Shown: positions 42,630-52,625 of the stretch, in pieces
How positions within the stretch are numbered: the stretch's first letter is position 1
Layout of the letters: each line of letters opens with the position of its first letter
Origin: Bacillota bacterium
GTDB taxonomy: Bacteria > Bacillota > Bacilli > Bu12
Length of the DNA: 64,000 bases
Reading direction: 5' to 3'
NCBI GenBank assembly: GCA_014896485.1
Contig: JADBKH010000031.1
Location: forward strand, 1-64,000
Notes under the pieces: generated by a model
The model's database searches: none
What the model saw: only the letters and a program-made list of their open reading frames with translations
Told to the model about the DNA's origin: nothing
Translations under genes and position numbers: made by a program

Positions 42630-43295
42630 TTACGGCGTAACTTGCTTGCGACGTATCTGTTCGAAAGCACGTTTAAGTTGATCATATGGCTGAGCTCCCT
42701 GTAACAGGTATTGGTGGTTGATCACCAACGAGGGTACCGCTTGGATGCCGTAGGCGCTCGCTTCGGCCAAATCGGCCTCAAGGCGTTGCCGAGCTTCGGG
42801 GGATCGCATGGCTTGTGCAAACGTGTCGCGATCAAATCCACACTCGGCGGCGCAACGCAGCAAGACTGCTTCATCTGTCACGTCCTCGCATTCGGTTAGA
42901 TGGGCATACTGGACGCGGTCGAAGTAGCGACCATGACCTTCTTCCCCACCGAGGATCTCGGCTGCTTGGCAGGCCAACAACGCAGGCGTCGAATAGGGGT
43001 AGGGAAAATCACGCGTTGCTTCGATATCGGCCCGGATTCGGTGTGCGTCGTCATTGCGGTTGGCCGCTTCCCAGTGATGCAGGATTTCCTGTTTACCAGC
43101 CTGGGGCGATCCGAACATCTGTGCAATCGAGTCCGGATTCGGTGCCAAGGCGAAGGAGCGGTGTTCCAGTTGGATGGTTGTTCCTTCCTCTTTTAGCTCC
43201 TCAACCAGTCGGTGGACGCGTGGAGTCAGTGCATAGCACCATGCGCAGAGCACGTCATGAAAAAACAGGATTGATATCTCTTCTTGCTCAGCCAT
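42630..43295 (-). CDS. DsbA-family/FrnE-like thiol oxidoreductase
   Basis: A 221-residue thioredoxin-fold protein with CAWC near residue 18 inside FFHDVLCAWCYALTPR, an inserted helical domain, and the cis-Pro loop AVPSLVIN. No signal peptide, so it works in the cytosol, like FrnE and 2-hydroxychromene-2-carboxylate isomerase relatives, with a possible role in thiol or stress redox control. Followed by the small Cys-pair protein. Confidence 0.87.
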   Translation of the reverse strand: MAEQEEISILFFHDVLCAWCYALTPRVHRLVEELKEEGTTIQLEHRSFALAPNPDSIAQMFGSPQAGKQEILHHWEAANRNDDAHRIRADIEATRDFPYPYSTPALLACQAAEILGGEEGHGRYFDRVQYAHLTECEDVTDEAVLLRCAAECGFDRDTFAQAMRSPEARQRLEADLAEASAYGIQAVPSLVINHQYLLQGAQPYDQLKRAFEQIRRKQVTP

Positions 43296-43487
43296 TGCTC
43301 AGCACCACCTATATAGATCGAAGTAGCTTACACAACAAAAGTATACACGTGGATTGCAGCTTTGCAACGTGCGGTGCAGTGGGTGCGGGGTATGTTTTTG
43401 TGCAATCGGCGAATGGACGTTTTGGGAGGGAGCCCATACACTCGTCTTGTTGAAGAAACGCATCTTTACCCTAGGGGAGGAATGGCT

Positions 43488-44588
43488 GTGGCCAGTGTGA
43501 CATTGGAACATGTTTTCAAGCAATACGGCGAGGTTACGGCAGTCAAGGATTTTAACCTCGATGTAAAAGATAAAGAATTTATCGTCTTGGTCGGTCCCTC
43601 AGGATGCGGGAAGTCGACCACATTGCGCATGGTTGCTGGTTTGGAGGAGATCAGCGACGGTATTATCAAAATTGGGGATCGGGTGGTCAACGATGTTGCC
43701 CCCAAGGATCGAGATATTGCCATGGTCTTCCAATCCTACGCCTTGTACCCGCATATGAACGTATACGACAATATGGCATTTGGATTAAAGCTGCGCAAGT
43801 ACCCGAAAGCGGAGATCGAGCGGCGTGTACGTGAGACGGCACAGATGCTCGGGATCGAGGCGTATTTGGATCGCAAGCCGAAAGAGCTTTCCGGCGGACA
43901 ACGCCAGCGGGTCGCCTTGGGTCGGGCGATTGTCCGTGACCCGCACGTCTTTTTGATGGATGAGCCGCTTTCCAACCTCGATGCCAAGCTGCGGGTTCAG
44001 ATGCGCACTGAGATCACCAAGCTGCACAATCGTCTGGAGACGACCGTCATCTACGTCACCCACGACCAGACGGAAGCGATGACGATGGGAGATCGCATTG
44101 TCTGTATGAAAGATGGCGTCATTCAACAGGTCGATACGCCACAGAGGATGTATGAGCATCCTGCCAATTTGTTTGTGGCCGGATTTATCGGCTCTCCGGC
44201 TATGAATTTCATTCCTGGACGCCTGCAGGTAGAAGGGGAGGATCTGTTTTTTGTAGCGGAAGGAATGAAAGTGAAAATCCCCGCAGGGAAGGCGAAGCAA
44301 TTACAGCAAGGGGCCAGCCGCGAGGTGATCTTCGGCATTCGACCGGAGGACATTCATGACGAAGCGGTCTTTTTGGAATCTGCACCCGATGCGCAGATCG
44401 ACGTGCAGATCGATGTGACCGAATTGATGGGTGCAGAAACCTATCTCTACTTTGAGATAGCGGGGCAACAGGTCACTGCCCGGGTTGATGCACGAACACA
44501 GGCAAGAGATGGGGAACGTGCCCGATTGGCTTTGGATATGAACAAGTGTCATCTTTTTGATGCCCAGACGGAACAAGCGATTCTGTAA
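43488..44588 (+). CDS. Sugar ABC transporter ATPase (MsmX/UgpC type)
   Basis: A 366-residue ABC ATPase that energises carbohydrate importers. Motifs: GPSGCGKST (Walker A), ELSGGQRQRVALGRAI (signature), VFLMDEPLSNLDAKLR (Walker B), THDQTEAMTMGD, and a C-terminal regulatory OB-fold domain (GIRPEDIH). No permease or binding protein genes are adjacent, as for MsmX, which serves several transporters. Both ATG 43482 and GTG 43488 follow AGGGGAGG; the GTG has the better spacing. Confidence 0.93.
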   Translation: MASVTLEHVFKQYGEVTAVKDFNLDVKDKEFIVLVGPSGCGKSTTLRMVAGLEEISDGIIKIGDRVVNDVAPKDRDIAMVFQSYALYPHMNVYDNMAFGLKLRKYPKAEIERRVRETAQMLGIEAYLDRKPKELSGGQRQRVALGRAIVRDPHVFLMDEPLSNLDAKLRVQMRTEITKLHNRLETTVIYVTHDQTEAMTMGDRIVCMKDGVIQQVDTPQRMYEHPANLFVAGFIGSPAMNFIPGRLQVEGEDLFFVAEGMKVKIPAGKAKQLQQGASREVIFGIRPEDIHDEAVFLESAPDAQIDVQIDVTELMGAETYLYFEIAGQQVTARVDARTQARDGERARLALDMNKCHLFDAQTEQAIL

Positions 44589-44832
44589 GGCTCCTTAGGT
44601 GGGGATTCGTAGATTTATATCGGTAGATCGGCTGAGCGTCAAAGAGAAGAATACGGCAATGCCTGGATGTAAGCGCGACAAATCGGTGGCATGGTAATAG
44701 CCAGCATATCGCACAACGTCGGTGTTGCCGATGGCTGTCCAAACCGGTGCGCGCGGGGATCCTGCCGGGGATTTCAGCGCGCACTTTCGTGATAAGATGA
44801 ATAAGAAACCGCATTTGGAAAGGAAGGCGCCT

Positions 44833-45798
44833 ATGGCCAAGGTGGTGCGCGTCGCCGATCTGCTTAAGGCGGTACAGCTCGAAGTGGTTGTGGAAGGAGA
44901 CTTACAAAAACCAATCGGGGTACCAGATGTCAATCGGCCTGCTTTGGAGCTGGCTGGCTACTTCGATTATTATCCGCCAGAGCGGGTACAGGTGTTGGGC
45001 CGCACCGAAATGACTTTTTTGGAGCGGCTGCCTCGCTCGGTACAAGAAGAGCGCCTCGATCGGCTCTGCCGAGAAGCCGCACTGCCTTGCCTGATTTTAG
45101 CGCGCAATTGGCCATTGCCTTCTCCGGTTGAAACAGCAGCCAGCAAATATGGCGTGGCCGTGTTGCGCAGTCCGGACAACACTTCACGATTGGCCAGCCG
45201 AATTACGGAGTTTTTAGAGCGTGTGCTTGCGCCTGAGATCACGCTTCACGGCGTTTTGGTGGACGTCTACGGCTTGGGCATCCTATTGACGGGGGAGTCG
45301 GGTGTCGGCAAGAGTGAGACGGCGCTGGAGTTGGTCAAACGGGGTCATCGCCTCGTTGCTGACGATGCGGTCGAGATTCGGCGCAGGGATGAATCGACTT
45401 TGGAAGGTCGCGCTCCCGAGCTGATTGAACATTTGATGGAGATTCGTGGCATTGGGATTATTGATGTCATGACGCTTTTTGGTGCTGGCGCTGTCCGGGC
45501 GCACAAAAACGTGGAGATCGTGATGCAATTGGAAAACTGGCGGGAAGGCAAATCGTATGACCGCCTGGGATTGGAAGAGCGGACGACGACCATCTTGGAT
45601 GTCACACTTCCTCTGTTGGAGATACCAGTGCGGCCCGGACGCAATCTCGCTGTCATTGTAGAAGTAGCAGCGATGAACCAACGGTTGAAGGCGATCGGCG
45701 TGCACGCAGCACGTGCCCTTTCCCAGCAGATGTCGGAGATGATGGAGCGGGAGCAGCTGGAGCGTAATGCACCCCATCCTCTGCAAGGAGGAGTATAA
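44833..45798 (+). CDS. hprK: HPr kinase/phosphorylase
   Basis: Bifunctional enzyme that phosphorylates HPr on Ser and removes the phosphate, the sensor of carbon catabolite repression in Gram-positive bacteria. The 321-residue protein has the P-loop GESGVGKSE near residue 154 and the family signature LMEIRGIGIIDVMTLFGAGAVR. The N-terminal domain (EVVVEGDLQKPI) is typical. AAAGGAAGGCGCCT precedes the ATG at 44833. The following lgt and acetyltransferase genes are in the same order as in Bacillus. Confidence 0.97.
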   Translation: MAKVVRVADLLKAVQLEVVVEGDLQKPIGVPDVNRPALELAGYFDYYPPERVQVLGRTEMTFLERLPRSVQEERLDRLCREAALPCLILARNWPLPSPVETAASKYGVAVLRSPDNTSRLASRITEFLERVLAPEITLHGVLVDVYGLGILLTGESGVGKSETALELVKRGHRLVADDAVEIRRRDESTLEGRAPELIEHLMEIRGIGIIDVMTLFGAGAVRAHKNVEIVMQLENWREGKSYDRLGLEERTTTILDVTLPLLEIPVRPGRNLAVIVEVAAMNQRLKAIGVHAARALSQQMSEMMEREQLERNAPHPLQGGV

Positions 45799-45929
45799 CG
45801 CGGACAGGGTGGTGCTTATCCGGCACGAAAAGCACGTTTCTTGTCTTCCGATAAGGTGGCATGCTAAGATGTGTCCAATGTCCCGAGGCGATGCCGCTTA
45901 GGATGAAAGAAAGCAGGGAGCACTTGAAA

Positions 45930-46886
45930 ATGGCAGAGGCTGCGCCATCGCAATCCGTATCCATGCGAAAGAGGCGATGGTTGCCTTATGCGATTGGCCT
46001 GGCAGTGGTACTGCTGGGTATCTTTCTCTACTTTTGGCTTCGTCCGATCTTTGCAGGAAAATGGGTACCCAGCCCCATCGCCTTTCAAATTGGCAACTTG
46101 ACCGTACGTTGGTATGGCTTACTGATTGGCCTTTCCATCATTCCCGGTTGGTTTCTGGCAGAAGCAGCGGGCAAACGCGCTGGTTTAAATCCCGATGCGC
46201 TTTTCAATGTCTTGATCATGGCCTTGCCCGCTGGAATTATCGGCGCACGGCTTGGCTTTGTGATTCAAAATTTGGCTTACTTTACGCAGCATCCGGGAGA
46301 GATCATGGCGCTTTGGACAGGGGGCCTTTCGATCCACGGTGGGCTGGTCTTGGGTTTGGGCGTTGTCGTAGCTTATGCACTGATCACCAAGACCAACTTC
46401 TTTCGGATTACAGATGTGGTGATGCCTTCGATTTTGCTGGGCCAGGCGATTGGCCGGTGGGGCAATTTTTTCAACGAAGAGCTCTATGGATATCCCACAG
46501 ACCTTCCCTGGAAAATGTACATTGCGCCTGAACACCGTCTGCCTGGCTTTGAGCAATATAGCTTTTTTCATCCGACGTTTCTCTACGAATCTATCCTAGA
46601 TCTGATCGGTTTCGCCTTCTTGTATTGGTATCGGGGGCGACGGGAGACTCGACCTGGGGATGTCCTTTGGTTGTACCTGATCCTCTATTCCATCATCCGG
46701 TTCATTGTGGAAATTTTCCGGATTGGGCAGTCGGTTGAAGGCGGTTTGACCTTGGCACAGCTGGTTTCCATCGGATTGGTTGTCGTCGCATTGGTCGGGA
46801 TGTGGGGGACGCGGCGATGGGACAAGGCACATGGCGTCTACCTCAATCTTCCAGAAAACGACCAACGTAATGCTGCTGGCGCTTAG
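45930..46886 (+). CDS. lgt: Prolipoprotein diacylglyceryl transferase
   Basis: Membrane enzyme that transfers diacylglycerol to the lipobox Cys of prelipoproteins. Family signatures: [21 protein letters not shown], and [13 protein letters not shown] with the essential Arg and Asn, and HPTFLYES. It has about seven membrane segments. The 318-residue protein has an N-terminal extension with an extra hydrophobic segment ([18 protein letters not shown]) compared with the usual 270-290. The ATG at 45930 with AAGCAGGGAG upstream is preferred over an ATG at 45903. Confidence 0.95.
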   Translation: MAEAAPSQSVSMRKRRWLPYAIGLAVVLLGIFLYFWLRPIFAGKWVPSPIAFQIGNLTVRWYGLLIGLSIIPGWFLAEAAGKRAGLNPDALFNVLIMALPAGIIGARLGFVIQNLAYFTQHPGEIMALWTGGLSIHGGLVLGLGVVVAYALITKTNFFRITDVVMPSILLGQAIGRWGNFFNEELYGYPTDLPWKMYIAPEHRLPGFEQYSFFHPTFLYESILDLIGFAFLYWYRGRRETRPGDVLWLYLILYSIIRFIVEIFRIGQSVEGGLTLAQLVSIGLVVVALVGMWGTRRWDKAHGVYLNLPENDQRNAAGA

Positions 46887-46903
46887 ACGAAGGAGTACTG
46901 CCG

Positions 46904-47419
46904 ATGAGAAGGCTGACGGTTCATCCGATCCAAGGGCCCAACGCCTTATGGCAGTGGCGTGAGACCGTTCCAGTCTGGAAAGTCGTGCGCAACTTTATCG
47001 GAATGCAGATTATCCGCTATGCCCCTTCGATGGCGCTCAAGTGTTTTGTCGGGCGACACCTGCTAAAGATGAGACTGGGTCGACACGTCTCCTTCGCGTT
47101 GATGGCAGTGCCGGATATTTTTTTCCCGGAACTGATTACGATTGGAGAAGAGAGTATCATCGGGTTTTCTGCAACCCTGCTATGCCATGAGTATCTGCCC
47201 GGGGAGTGGCGTACCGGGCCGATCCAGATTGGGTCACGTGTTCTCATTGGTGCAAATGCAACCGTATTGGCAGGTGTGACCATCGGCGATAATGCCGTCG
47301 TCGCGGCAGGGGCCGTTGTCACCCACGACGTGCCCCCAAATGTGTTTGTTGCTGGCGTTCCAGCGAGGGTCGTCGAGACGCTTCCCCAAACTACAGCGAA
47401 AAAGCCAAGTTTATGGTAA
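46904..47419 (+). CDS. Left-handed beta-helix acetyltransferase (YvoF-like)
   Basis: A 171-residue hexapeptide-repeat acyltransferase. Repeats are visible as [56 protein letters not shown], ending [11 protein letters not shown]. The position right after hprK and lgt and the CGAAGGAG ribosome site match yvoF in Bacillus. The acetyl acceptor is unknown. Confidence 0.88.
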   Translation: MRRLTVHPIQGPNALWQWRETVPVWKVVRNFIGMQIIRYAPSMALKCFVGRHLLKMRLGRHVSFALMAVPDIFFPELITIGEESIIGFSATLLCHEYLPGEWRTGPIQIGSRVLIGANATVLAGVTIGDNAVVAAGAVVTHDVPPNVFVAGVPARVVETLPQTTAKKPSLW

Positions 47420-47664
47420 AATGCGAGAAAGCAGGATATCTGAAAAAGAGGTACAGAAACAGCACGATTCTTTCGCAAAATAGAATGTAGCCCAGAAAGC
47501 GAGAAAGGACAGGGGTTCCTGTTCCAGAAGTGAGGTGGCCCATTTACGATGGATGTTCCCTCGGGAAGTGAGGGAGATTGTAGACAGATCGACCGCGCCA
47601 TTCTCTGGCCAGTGAGCGGCGCGGCGTGCAAAGGCAGCTTGGCTGGGGAGGTGAAGGCTGCATC
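47420..47664 (+). other. 245-base leader upstream of the CNNM/CorC gene
   Basis: No gene. Several short stems can be drawn, such as ACAGG-GGTT-CCTGT and CCCTC-GGGAAGT-GAGGG. No known riboswitch class (magnesium M-box, ykoY) was recognised, although such leaders often precede cation-transport genes. Confidence 0.25.
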
Positions 47665-49074
47665 ATGCATCCCTCAGCGGGCTGGATACTCCTTGCGATC
47701 GTTCTGATCGCCCTCAATGCGGTGTTTGTGGTGGCAGAGTTTTCGTTGGTTGCAGCGGAGCCTGTCCGATTGCGGCAAGAGCGCAAAAAAGGAAATCGCC
47801 GGGCTTCAAGGGCACTTACATTGGTCCGAGATCTGGATCGAACCCTTTCCGCCACACAACTGGGCATCACGTTGGCTTCTCTTGGTCTGGGTTGGCTTGG
47901 AGAGCCCGCCTTTGCCGCTCTCTTTGGCCCGGCATTTGAGGCCCTTCACCTTTCTCCTTCTGCTGCACATACTGTGGGCGGCATTGTTGGGTTCATCCTA
48001 CTGACCATCCTGGAAATTGTCTTTGGTGAGCTCGTTCCCAAGGCGGTGGCCATCCGCTATCCGGAACGATCCGCGCTGTTTATCACCCCCTTTCTGAGCG
48101 GGTTCGAGCTGGTCTTTCGTTTTGCAGTCGTCGCCCTCGACGCGATGGCGTCGGCTGTTGCGCGCCTCTTTCATGCATCTGGGGCTGTCGCCAATGGCGG
48201 TGTCCACAGCGAAGAAGAGATCCGCATGTTGATGGCCCAAAGCCACGAGCAAGGTACCCTCTCGGATACGGACTATCGCTTGGTGGAAGCTGCATTCAAT
48301 TTCGGGGACCGCATTGCTCGCGAAGTGATGGTTCCCCGCGAAGATGCCATCGTGCTCTATACGGACATGGATTGGGACGACCTGCTCGAGGTGATGCAAC
48401 GTTTTGGCCATACGCGTTACCCCGTTTGTGAAGAGGAAAAAGACCATGTCATCGGCATCGTCAACGTGCGTGAATTGCTCCGACAGGGTGGTTATCCACA
48501 AAAAGGGCCCGTTCCGTGGGAGAAAGTGGTTCGGCCCGTTCGCACGGTTCCCGGAACGATTCCAGTCGCCACTTTACTGCGCCAGATGCAGCAAGCGCGG
48601 GAACATATGGTCATTGTCGCAGATGAATACGGCGGTATGGCGGGTATCTGTACCATGGAAGACATCCTGGAAGCGTTGGTTGGCGAGATTCCGGATGAGA
48701 ACGAGCAAGAACCGGCGCCCTGGCGTTCGTTGCCCAGCGGCGGTTTTGCTGCAGCAGGTGATTTGCTCATTGAAGAAGTGGCCGACCAGTTGGGTGTTGA
48801 CTTGCCTCCTGTGGAAGGAACAGAGACGATTGGAGGATGGGTCTTCGGCCGGCTGGGTCGCGAGCCGCGGCCTGGAGATGAGGTCGAAGAGGCAGGTTAC
48901 CGCTTTCAGGTGAGCAAACAACAGGGTTCACGGATTCTCGAGCTGCACATCTTACCCATCGAAGCCCAAGACGAGCAGCCGATCGAAGAGATACAAGCTG
49001 TAGAGGAGACCGAAGAGCAGGGAGAGAAGAGTGAGGCAACCACCTCGTGGGAAAAGACCGGAGAGGGGGGGTAA
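47665..49074 (+). CDS. CNNM/CorC-family (HlyC/CorC) transporter
   Basis: A 469-residue membrane protein: an N-terminal CNNM domain with about four membrane segments (ILLAIVLIALNAVFVVAEF first), then a CBS pair (EVMVPREDAIVLYTDMDWDD...HVIGIVNVREL and VPVATLLRQMQQAREHMVIV-type sequence), then a CorC-type C-terminal domain (FAAAGDLLIEEVADQLGVDL). Members move or control Mg2+ and other divalent cations. The acidic tail is longer than usual. GGGGAGGTGAAGG precedes the ATG at 47665. Confidence 0.92.
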   Translation: MHPSAGWILLAIVLIALNAVFVVAEFSLVAAEPVRLRQERKKGNRRASRALTLVRDLDRTLSATQLGITLASLGLGWLGEPAFAALFGPAFEALHLSPSAAHTVGGIVGFILLTILEIVFGELVPKAVAIRYPERSALFITPFLSGFELVFRFAVVALDAMASAVARLFHASGAVANGGVHSEEEIRMLMAQSHEQGTLSDTDYRLVEAAFNFGDRIAREVMVPREDAIVLYTDMDWDDLLEVMQRFGHTRYPVCEEEKDHVIGIVNVRELLRQGGYPQKGPVPWEKVVRPVRTVPGTIPVATLLRQMQQAREHMVIVADEYGGMAGICTMEDILEALVGEIPDENEQEPAPWRSLPSGGFAAAGDLLIEEVADQLGVDLPPVEGTETIGGWVFGRLGREPRPGDEVEEAGYRFQVSKQQGSRILELHILPIEAQDEQPIEEIQAVEETEEQGEKSEATTSWEKTGEGG

Positions 49075-49104
49075 ACCAAAGCTATTGCATTGCCGAGGGG
49101 GTCG

Positions 49105-49713
49105 TCACCCTCGCGTTTCTGTTTGGGCACGCTGGTGACGGCGGAACCATAGGGAACCGAGCAGGCTCACGAGCGTGGAAGTGAGTAAGGCAATGCCGAT
49201 GGGCGTCGAGGCATGGTGTACGGTGGACCAAAGTGCAGGGAAACGGGAGCCGACGATTCGTCCCAGTACCAGCAGCGGGGTTACCCACAGCAGCGTCCCG
49301 GCGGCGTTGTAAGCCATCAAAAGGGGCCATCTTATCTGCAGGATACCTGCCAGATAGGGGACCAGGTGGCGTATTCCGTAAAGGTAACGCCCAAAAAGCA
49401 GCAGCCAGAGACCGTAGTGTCGGAAGTAGCGCTCAGATAACTGCCACTGGCGATCCGAAAGGCCGAAAAAGCCGAGAATACGCAAGAGCAGGGGACGTCC
49501 GGCGAAACGACCGAAGGCATAGGCAAGGGTAAAACCGATGAAAGAGCCTGCACTGGCCAAGAGGAGCTGTCGTCCAAAGGTCAACCAGTCGTTGTTAGCC
49601 AAGGCGACACCTGTCAATCCTAGCATTGTCTCTCCCGGAACAGGGAATCCGAGAAACTCCAGGAGAAGAGCAATGGGGAGCCCAAAGGATCCTTTTGTGA
49701 AAAAGTCCAACAT
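49105..49713 (-). CDS. DedA-family membrane protein
   Basis: A 202-residue DedA (SNARE-associated/VTT) protein with four or five membrane segments. Visible motifs are FLGFPVPGETMLGLTG (the PxPG/E block), GSFIGFTLAYAFGRFAG and FGRYLYGIRHLVPYLAG (RxxxxxR..VP..AG). DedA proteins act in lipid carrier (undecaprenyl phosphate, phospholipid) translocation across the membrane. Convergent with the CNNM gene. Confidence 0.93.
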   Translation of the reverse strand: MLDFFTKGSFGLPIALLLEFLGFPVPGETMLGLTGVALANNDWLTFGRQLLLASAGSFIGFTLAYAFGRFAGRPLLLRILGFFGLSDRQWQLSERYFRHYGLWLLLFGRYLYGIRHLVPYLAGILQIRWPLLMAYNAAGTLLWVTPLLVLGRIVGSRFPALWSTVHHASTPIGIALLTSTLVSLLGSLWFRRHQRAQTETRG

Positions 49714-49860
49714 CGCTTCGATACCTCGCTCGTTCTACCATAATGATCTTGCATTTTCAGTCTAACCGAAACGCAGGGAGGTGCCTGTTAGCAATTCGTA
49801 ACAGGTGTCTCATCCAAGCCCAGGGGATCTGCGCGGGTGGAAGGGTAGGATGTGGGCCGT

Positions 49861-51180
49861 TTAGCTGTGCTGTCGCGTCGGCTGGGGAATCTCTCGCCGG
49901 ATTGGAATGGTGGCGAAGAGCAGCGCGCCGATCAGCGAGGCGAGGGCGACTGCACTAAACATGGCGGAAAAACCTCGCCAAGCCTGTGCGAGGGTGAGCA
50001 AGACCGGCCCAGCAGCCAGCCCGATCGAGCGGAAGACGGCGACCAAGGAGAGTGCTTGGCTGGCGCTCTCTTCACCATAGAGGTGGATGGCCAGGTGATT
50101 GAGGGGTGCGCCCATCGTAAAAGCAGTGCCGATTCCCAAAAGCACCATGGCGATCACAAACCGGAGGAATGTCAGACCTGGCCAGGCCAGTAGCATTGCT
50201 CCGAAAACGGCTGCAACCAAACCGATGACCAATACGAGCCGGGCACCGCTGCGATCGGTCAACATGCCGCCAAGACCCGCAAATATGGCGCCAGAGAGGG
50301 CTGCGGGCATCAGAGCGACGCCGGATGCGAAGACCGAAAAGTGCAGGATCGACTGTGCCAACAACGGGACAAAAACAGCAGCGGACATATCCAAACCAAT
50401 CAACGCGGCACCACTGATCAGGGCAATTCCCTGGGCGCCCCGTAGCGGCCCGGTATCTAAGAAAGGGGTGGCGGCGACAGATTGCCGCCAGCGAAATCCG
50501 GCGAAGGAAAGCAAAGCGCCTGCCAAGAAGGCCCAACGCAGCGGCGTGTCGATGGCCAAAGTCAGCAGGATGGTGGCCAAAAAAGTGGCAAACGCGATGC
50601 TGCCCGCCACGTCTGGTAGGGCGTGTTCTTGACGCGAAGTCTCTGAGACGCCGATCGAAAGCAGCAACACCAACACCGCGATGGGGATATTGATGAGAAA
50701 GATCCATTGCCAGCCGAAATACTGCGCCAGCGCCCCGCCGGCATTGGGGCCGATGATGCTGGCTACGCCAAAAACCGCGCCGAACAAACCGAGTGCCATT
50801 CCGCGGCGTTCTTGTGGAAATTGAGCCACCCCCTCCGCTTGTGCATTGGGATAGACGGCTCCTGCGCCAATGCCCTGCAGGGCCCGGGCGCACAGAAAGA
50901 GCCAAAAGACGTGTGCGAAAGCCGCCAATGCAGAGGCTGCCCCAAAGAGGATGATTCCCAGCAGGAAGAGCCGCTTTCGCCCAAATCGATCTCCTGCGGC
51001 TCCAGCCAGAGAAGTGGCCGCAACATAGGCGACCGTATAGGCAGTAATCGTCCATGCCACCCAGGTCATCGGAACGTGAAAGCTGCGCGAGATCAATGAA
51101 AAGGCGGGAGCGATGATGTTGTTGTCCAGGGCTCCGATAAAGACGCCGAGCATGAAAACCGTCAGGGCACGCTTGTTCAA
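49861..51180 (-). CDS. MFS exporter (DHA2/EmrB-like)
   Basis: A 439-residue major-facilitator transporter with about 12-14 membrane segments. The N-terminus LNKRALTVFMLGVFIGALDNNIIAPAF and GDRFGRKRLFLLG (motif A), RALQGIGAGAVYP (motif B) and GPNAGG (motif C) place it with drug/H+ antiporters. The TTG at 51180 is chosen because GAAGGAAGG lies 9 bases upstream. Forty bases downstream of ctaA on the same strand. Substrate unknown. Confidence 0.87.
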   Translation of the reverse strand: MNKRALTVFMLGVFIGALDNNIIAPAFSLISRSFHVPMTWVAWTITAYTVAYVAATSLAGAAGDRFGRKRLFLLGIILFGAASALAAFAHVFWLFLCARALQGIGAGAVYPNAQAEGVAQFPQERRGMALGLFGAVFGVASIIGPNAGGALAQYFGWQWIFLINIPIAVLVLLLSIGVSETSRQEHALPDVAGSIAFATFLATILLTLAIDTPLRWAFLAGALLSFAGFRWRQSVAATPFLDTGPLRGAQGIALISGAALIGLDMSAAVFVPLLAQSILHFSVFASGVALMPAALSGAIFAGLGGMLTDRSGARLVLVIGLVAAVFGAMLLAWPGLTFLRFVIAMVLLGIGTAFTMGAPLNHLAIHLYGEESASQALSLVAVFRSIGLAAGPVLLTLAQAWRGFSAMFSAVALASLIGALLFATIPIRREIPQPTRQHS

Positions 51181-51220
51181 CCGTGCAATCCTTCCTTCAA
51201 CAGATGTGATGCTTGCTGGG

Positions 51221-52198
51221 CTAAGGCTGTAACGCTGCCTTTTCACCCAAGGATTCCCCGAGGTCGTCTGCGCGGGCAGAACGGGGTTCGGGAAAACTGG
51301 CAAAACACAAGTAGCTGAGTGCCCCAAAGAGCAATGTCATCAGCGCTACGTGTACCAGGCTGGCAAAGACAGAGATCGCTGAAAAGACCATAAAAGCACC
51401 GCTGGCTGCCTGCAACACGACCAGAACAAGCAGTGTGGCCGCCGCTCGAAAAAGATCGCGCCGTGCGTGTCGAAAGCGCCATGTCTGTAGAAGGATCCAC
51501 ACTGCGTACGCGAGCAGCCCTACCGTAGCCAAGCGATGGGCAAAAGCGATGCCCGCTTGGCCCGAAAATCCCGGAAACCACGACCCCTGGCAAAGCGGCC
51601 AGCCACCACAGGCAAGGCCTGCTTTGCGATGGGTGACATAGGCACCGAGGTAGACCGTTCCGTAGGTATAGGCAAACAGTCCCCAGTACCACCATGAAGC
51701 ATGCCCGGGCGCCCTCTGGCTGCGTACCGTCATGCCTTTGCCGGCGTGTAACTGGGTCAAGGAAATGGCTGTCAAGAGCACGCCCGCAAAAGCCAGTAAA
51801 GAAAACCCAAAGTGCAAGGCAAGCACTTCGGCCGATTCAGGCCAGATGACGTCTGCAGCACCAATACCGGCCTGAACCAACACAAAGAGCATGCCGACAC
51901 TGGCAGGTAAAAGGACATCGGGCCGTCGTATGCCGCGCAACGACCAGAGCAAGAGAATGAAGACCAAAAATCCGGCCACACCAGTGACCGCTCGGTGACT
52001 GTACTCGATCAAGGAAGCGATCGTGTATGCTGGAATGAACTGTCCATGGCACAACGGCCACGAGTGACCACAACCTTGGCCAGAGCCTGTAGTGGTCACC
52101 GTGAAACCCATCAGGAGTACGAGGAACATCGCTGCCGTTGTGATCCAAGCATAGTAGACAAAAGCACGGGAAGGAAAATTACGGTTCGCACGCTTCAT
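51221..52198 (-). CDS. ctaA: Heme A synthase
   Basis: Integral membrane oxygenase that converts heme O to heme A for cytochrome oxidase. The 325-residue protein has eight membrane segments and the four His heme-ligand areas (EYSHRAVTG, LALHFGFSLLA, FAHRLATVG, LVHVALM). The Cys pairs GCGHSWPLCHG and ACGGWPLCQG characteristic of the Gram-positive type are present. GGGGAGG precedes the ATG at 52198. It is divergent from ctaC and matches ctaB downstream, which makes heme O. Confidence 0.96.
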   Translation of the reverse strand: MKRANRNFPSRAFVYYAWITTAAMFLVLLMGFTVTTTGSGQGCGHSWPLCHGQFIPAYTIASLIEYSHRAVTGVAGFLVFILLLWSLRGIRRPDVLLPASVGMLFVLVQAGIGAADVIWPESAEVLALHFGFSLLAFAGVLLTAISLTQLHAGKGMTVRSQRAPGHASWWYWGLFAYTYGTVYLGAYVTHRKAGLACGGWPLCQGSWFPGFSGQAGIAFAHRLATVGLLAYAVWILLQTWRFRHARRDLFRAAATLLVLVVLQAASGAFMVFSAISVFASLVHVALMTLLFGALSYLCFASFPEPRSARADDLGESLGEKAALQP

Positions 52199-52625
52199 TG
52201 CCGCAACCTCCCCATTTTGATGGAGCAACCATTCAACTTCTTGCAGTGTAACACCTGCTTTGGGCGAGTCCAACGCCGCCTCTCTCAGATAGACCAAGTG
52301 GCCCCAGACAAATCCCCTAAGGCATTTTGCCGGTAAAAGCCGCAAGAGGATACATCAATCCATCGATATCCCCTACTGCACGGTGCTGTAAAATGAAGGC
52401 ATCCATTGGGCTAGGAGCAGGCAGACAGACGCTTTTAGCGTTTGAATCAGTGCCGTGTAAAGTGTATGCTCCTACCCAGACAGCTGAAAGGACTCCGTAT
52501 CTTTACCGGGCGGACTCAGCAAATCGGCTGTGTCCGTTTGAAAGTGGGATATGGCCGCGAGAGGTGGCATCGTCGGCTCATCCATTCTGTGTTCATTCCG
52601 ACTCCAGGGGAAGGGTGGTAGGTGC
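52199..52625. other. Divergent intergenic region between ctaA and ctaC
   Basis: 427 bases that must hold both promoters. No intact gene was found. Weak -10/-35 candidates exist on both strands but none is near-consensus, and no clear repeat or riboswitch stands out. Confidence 0.4.
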
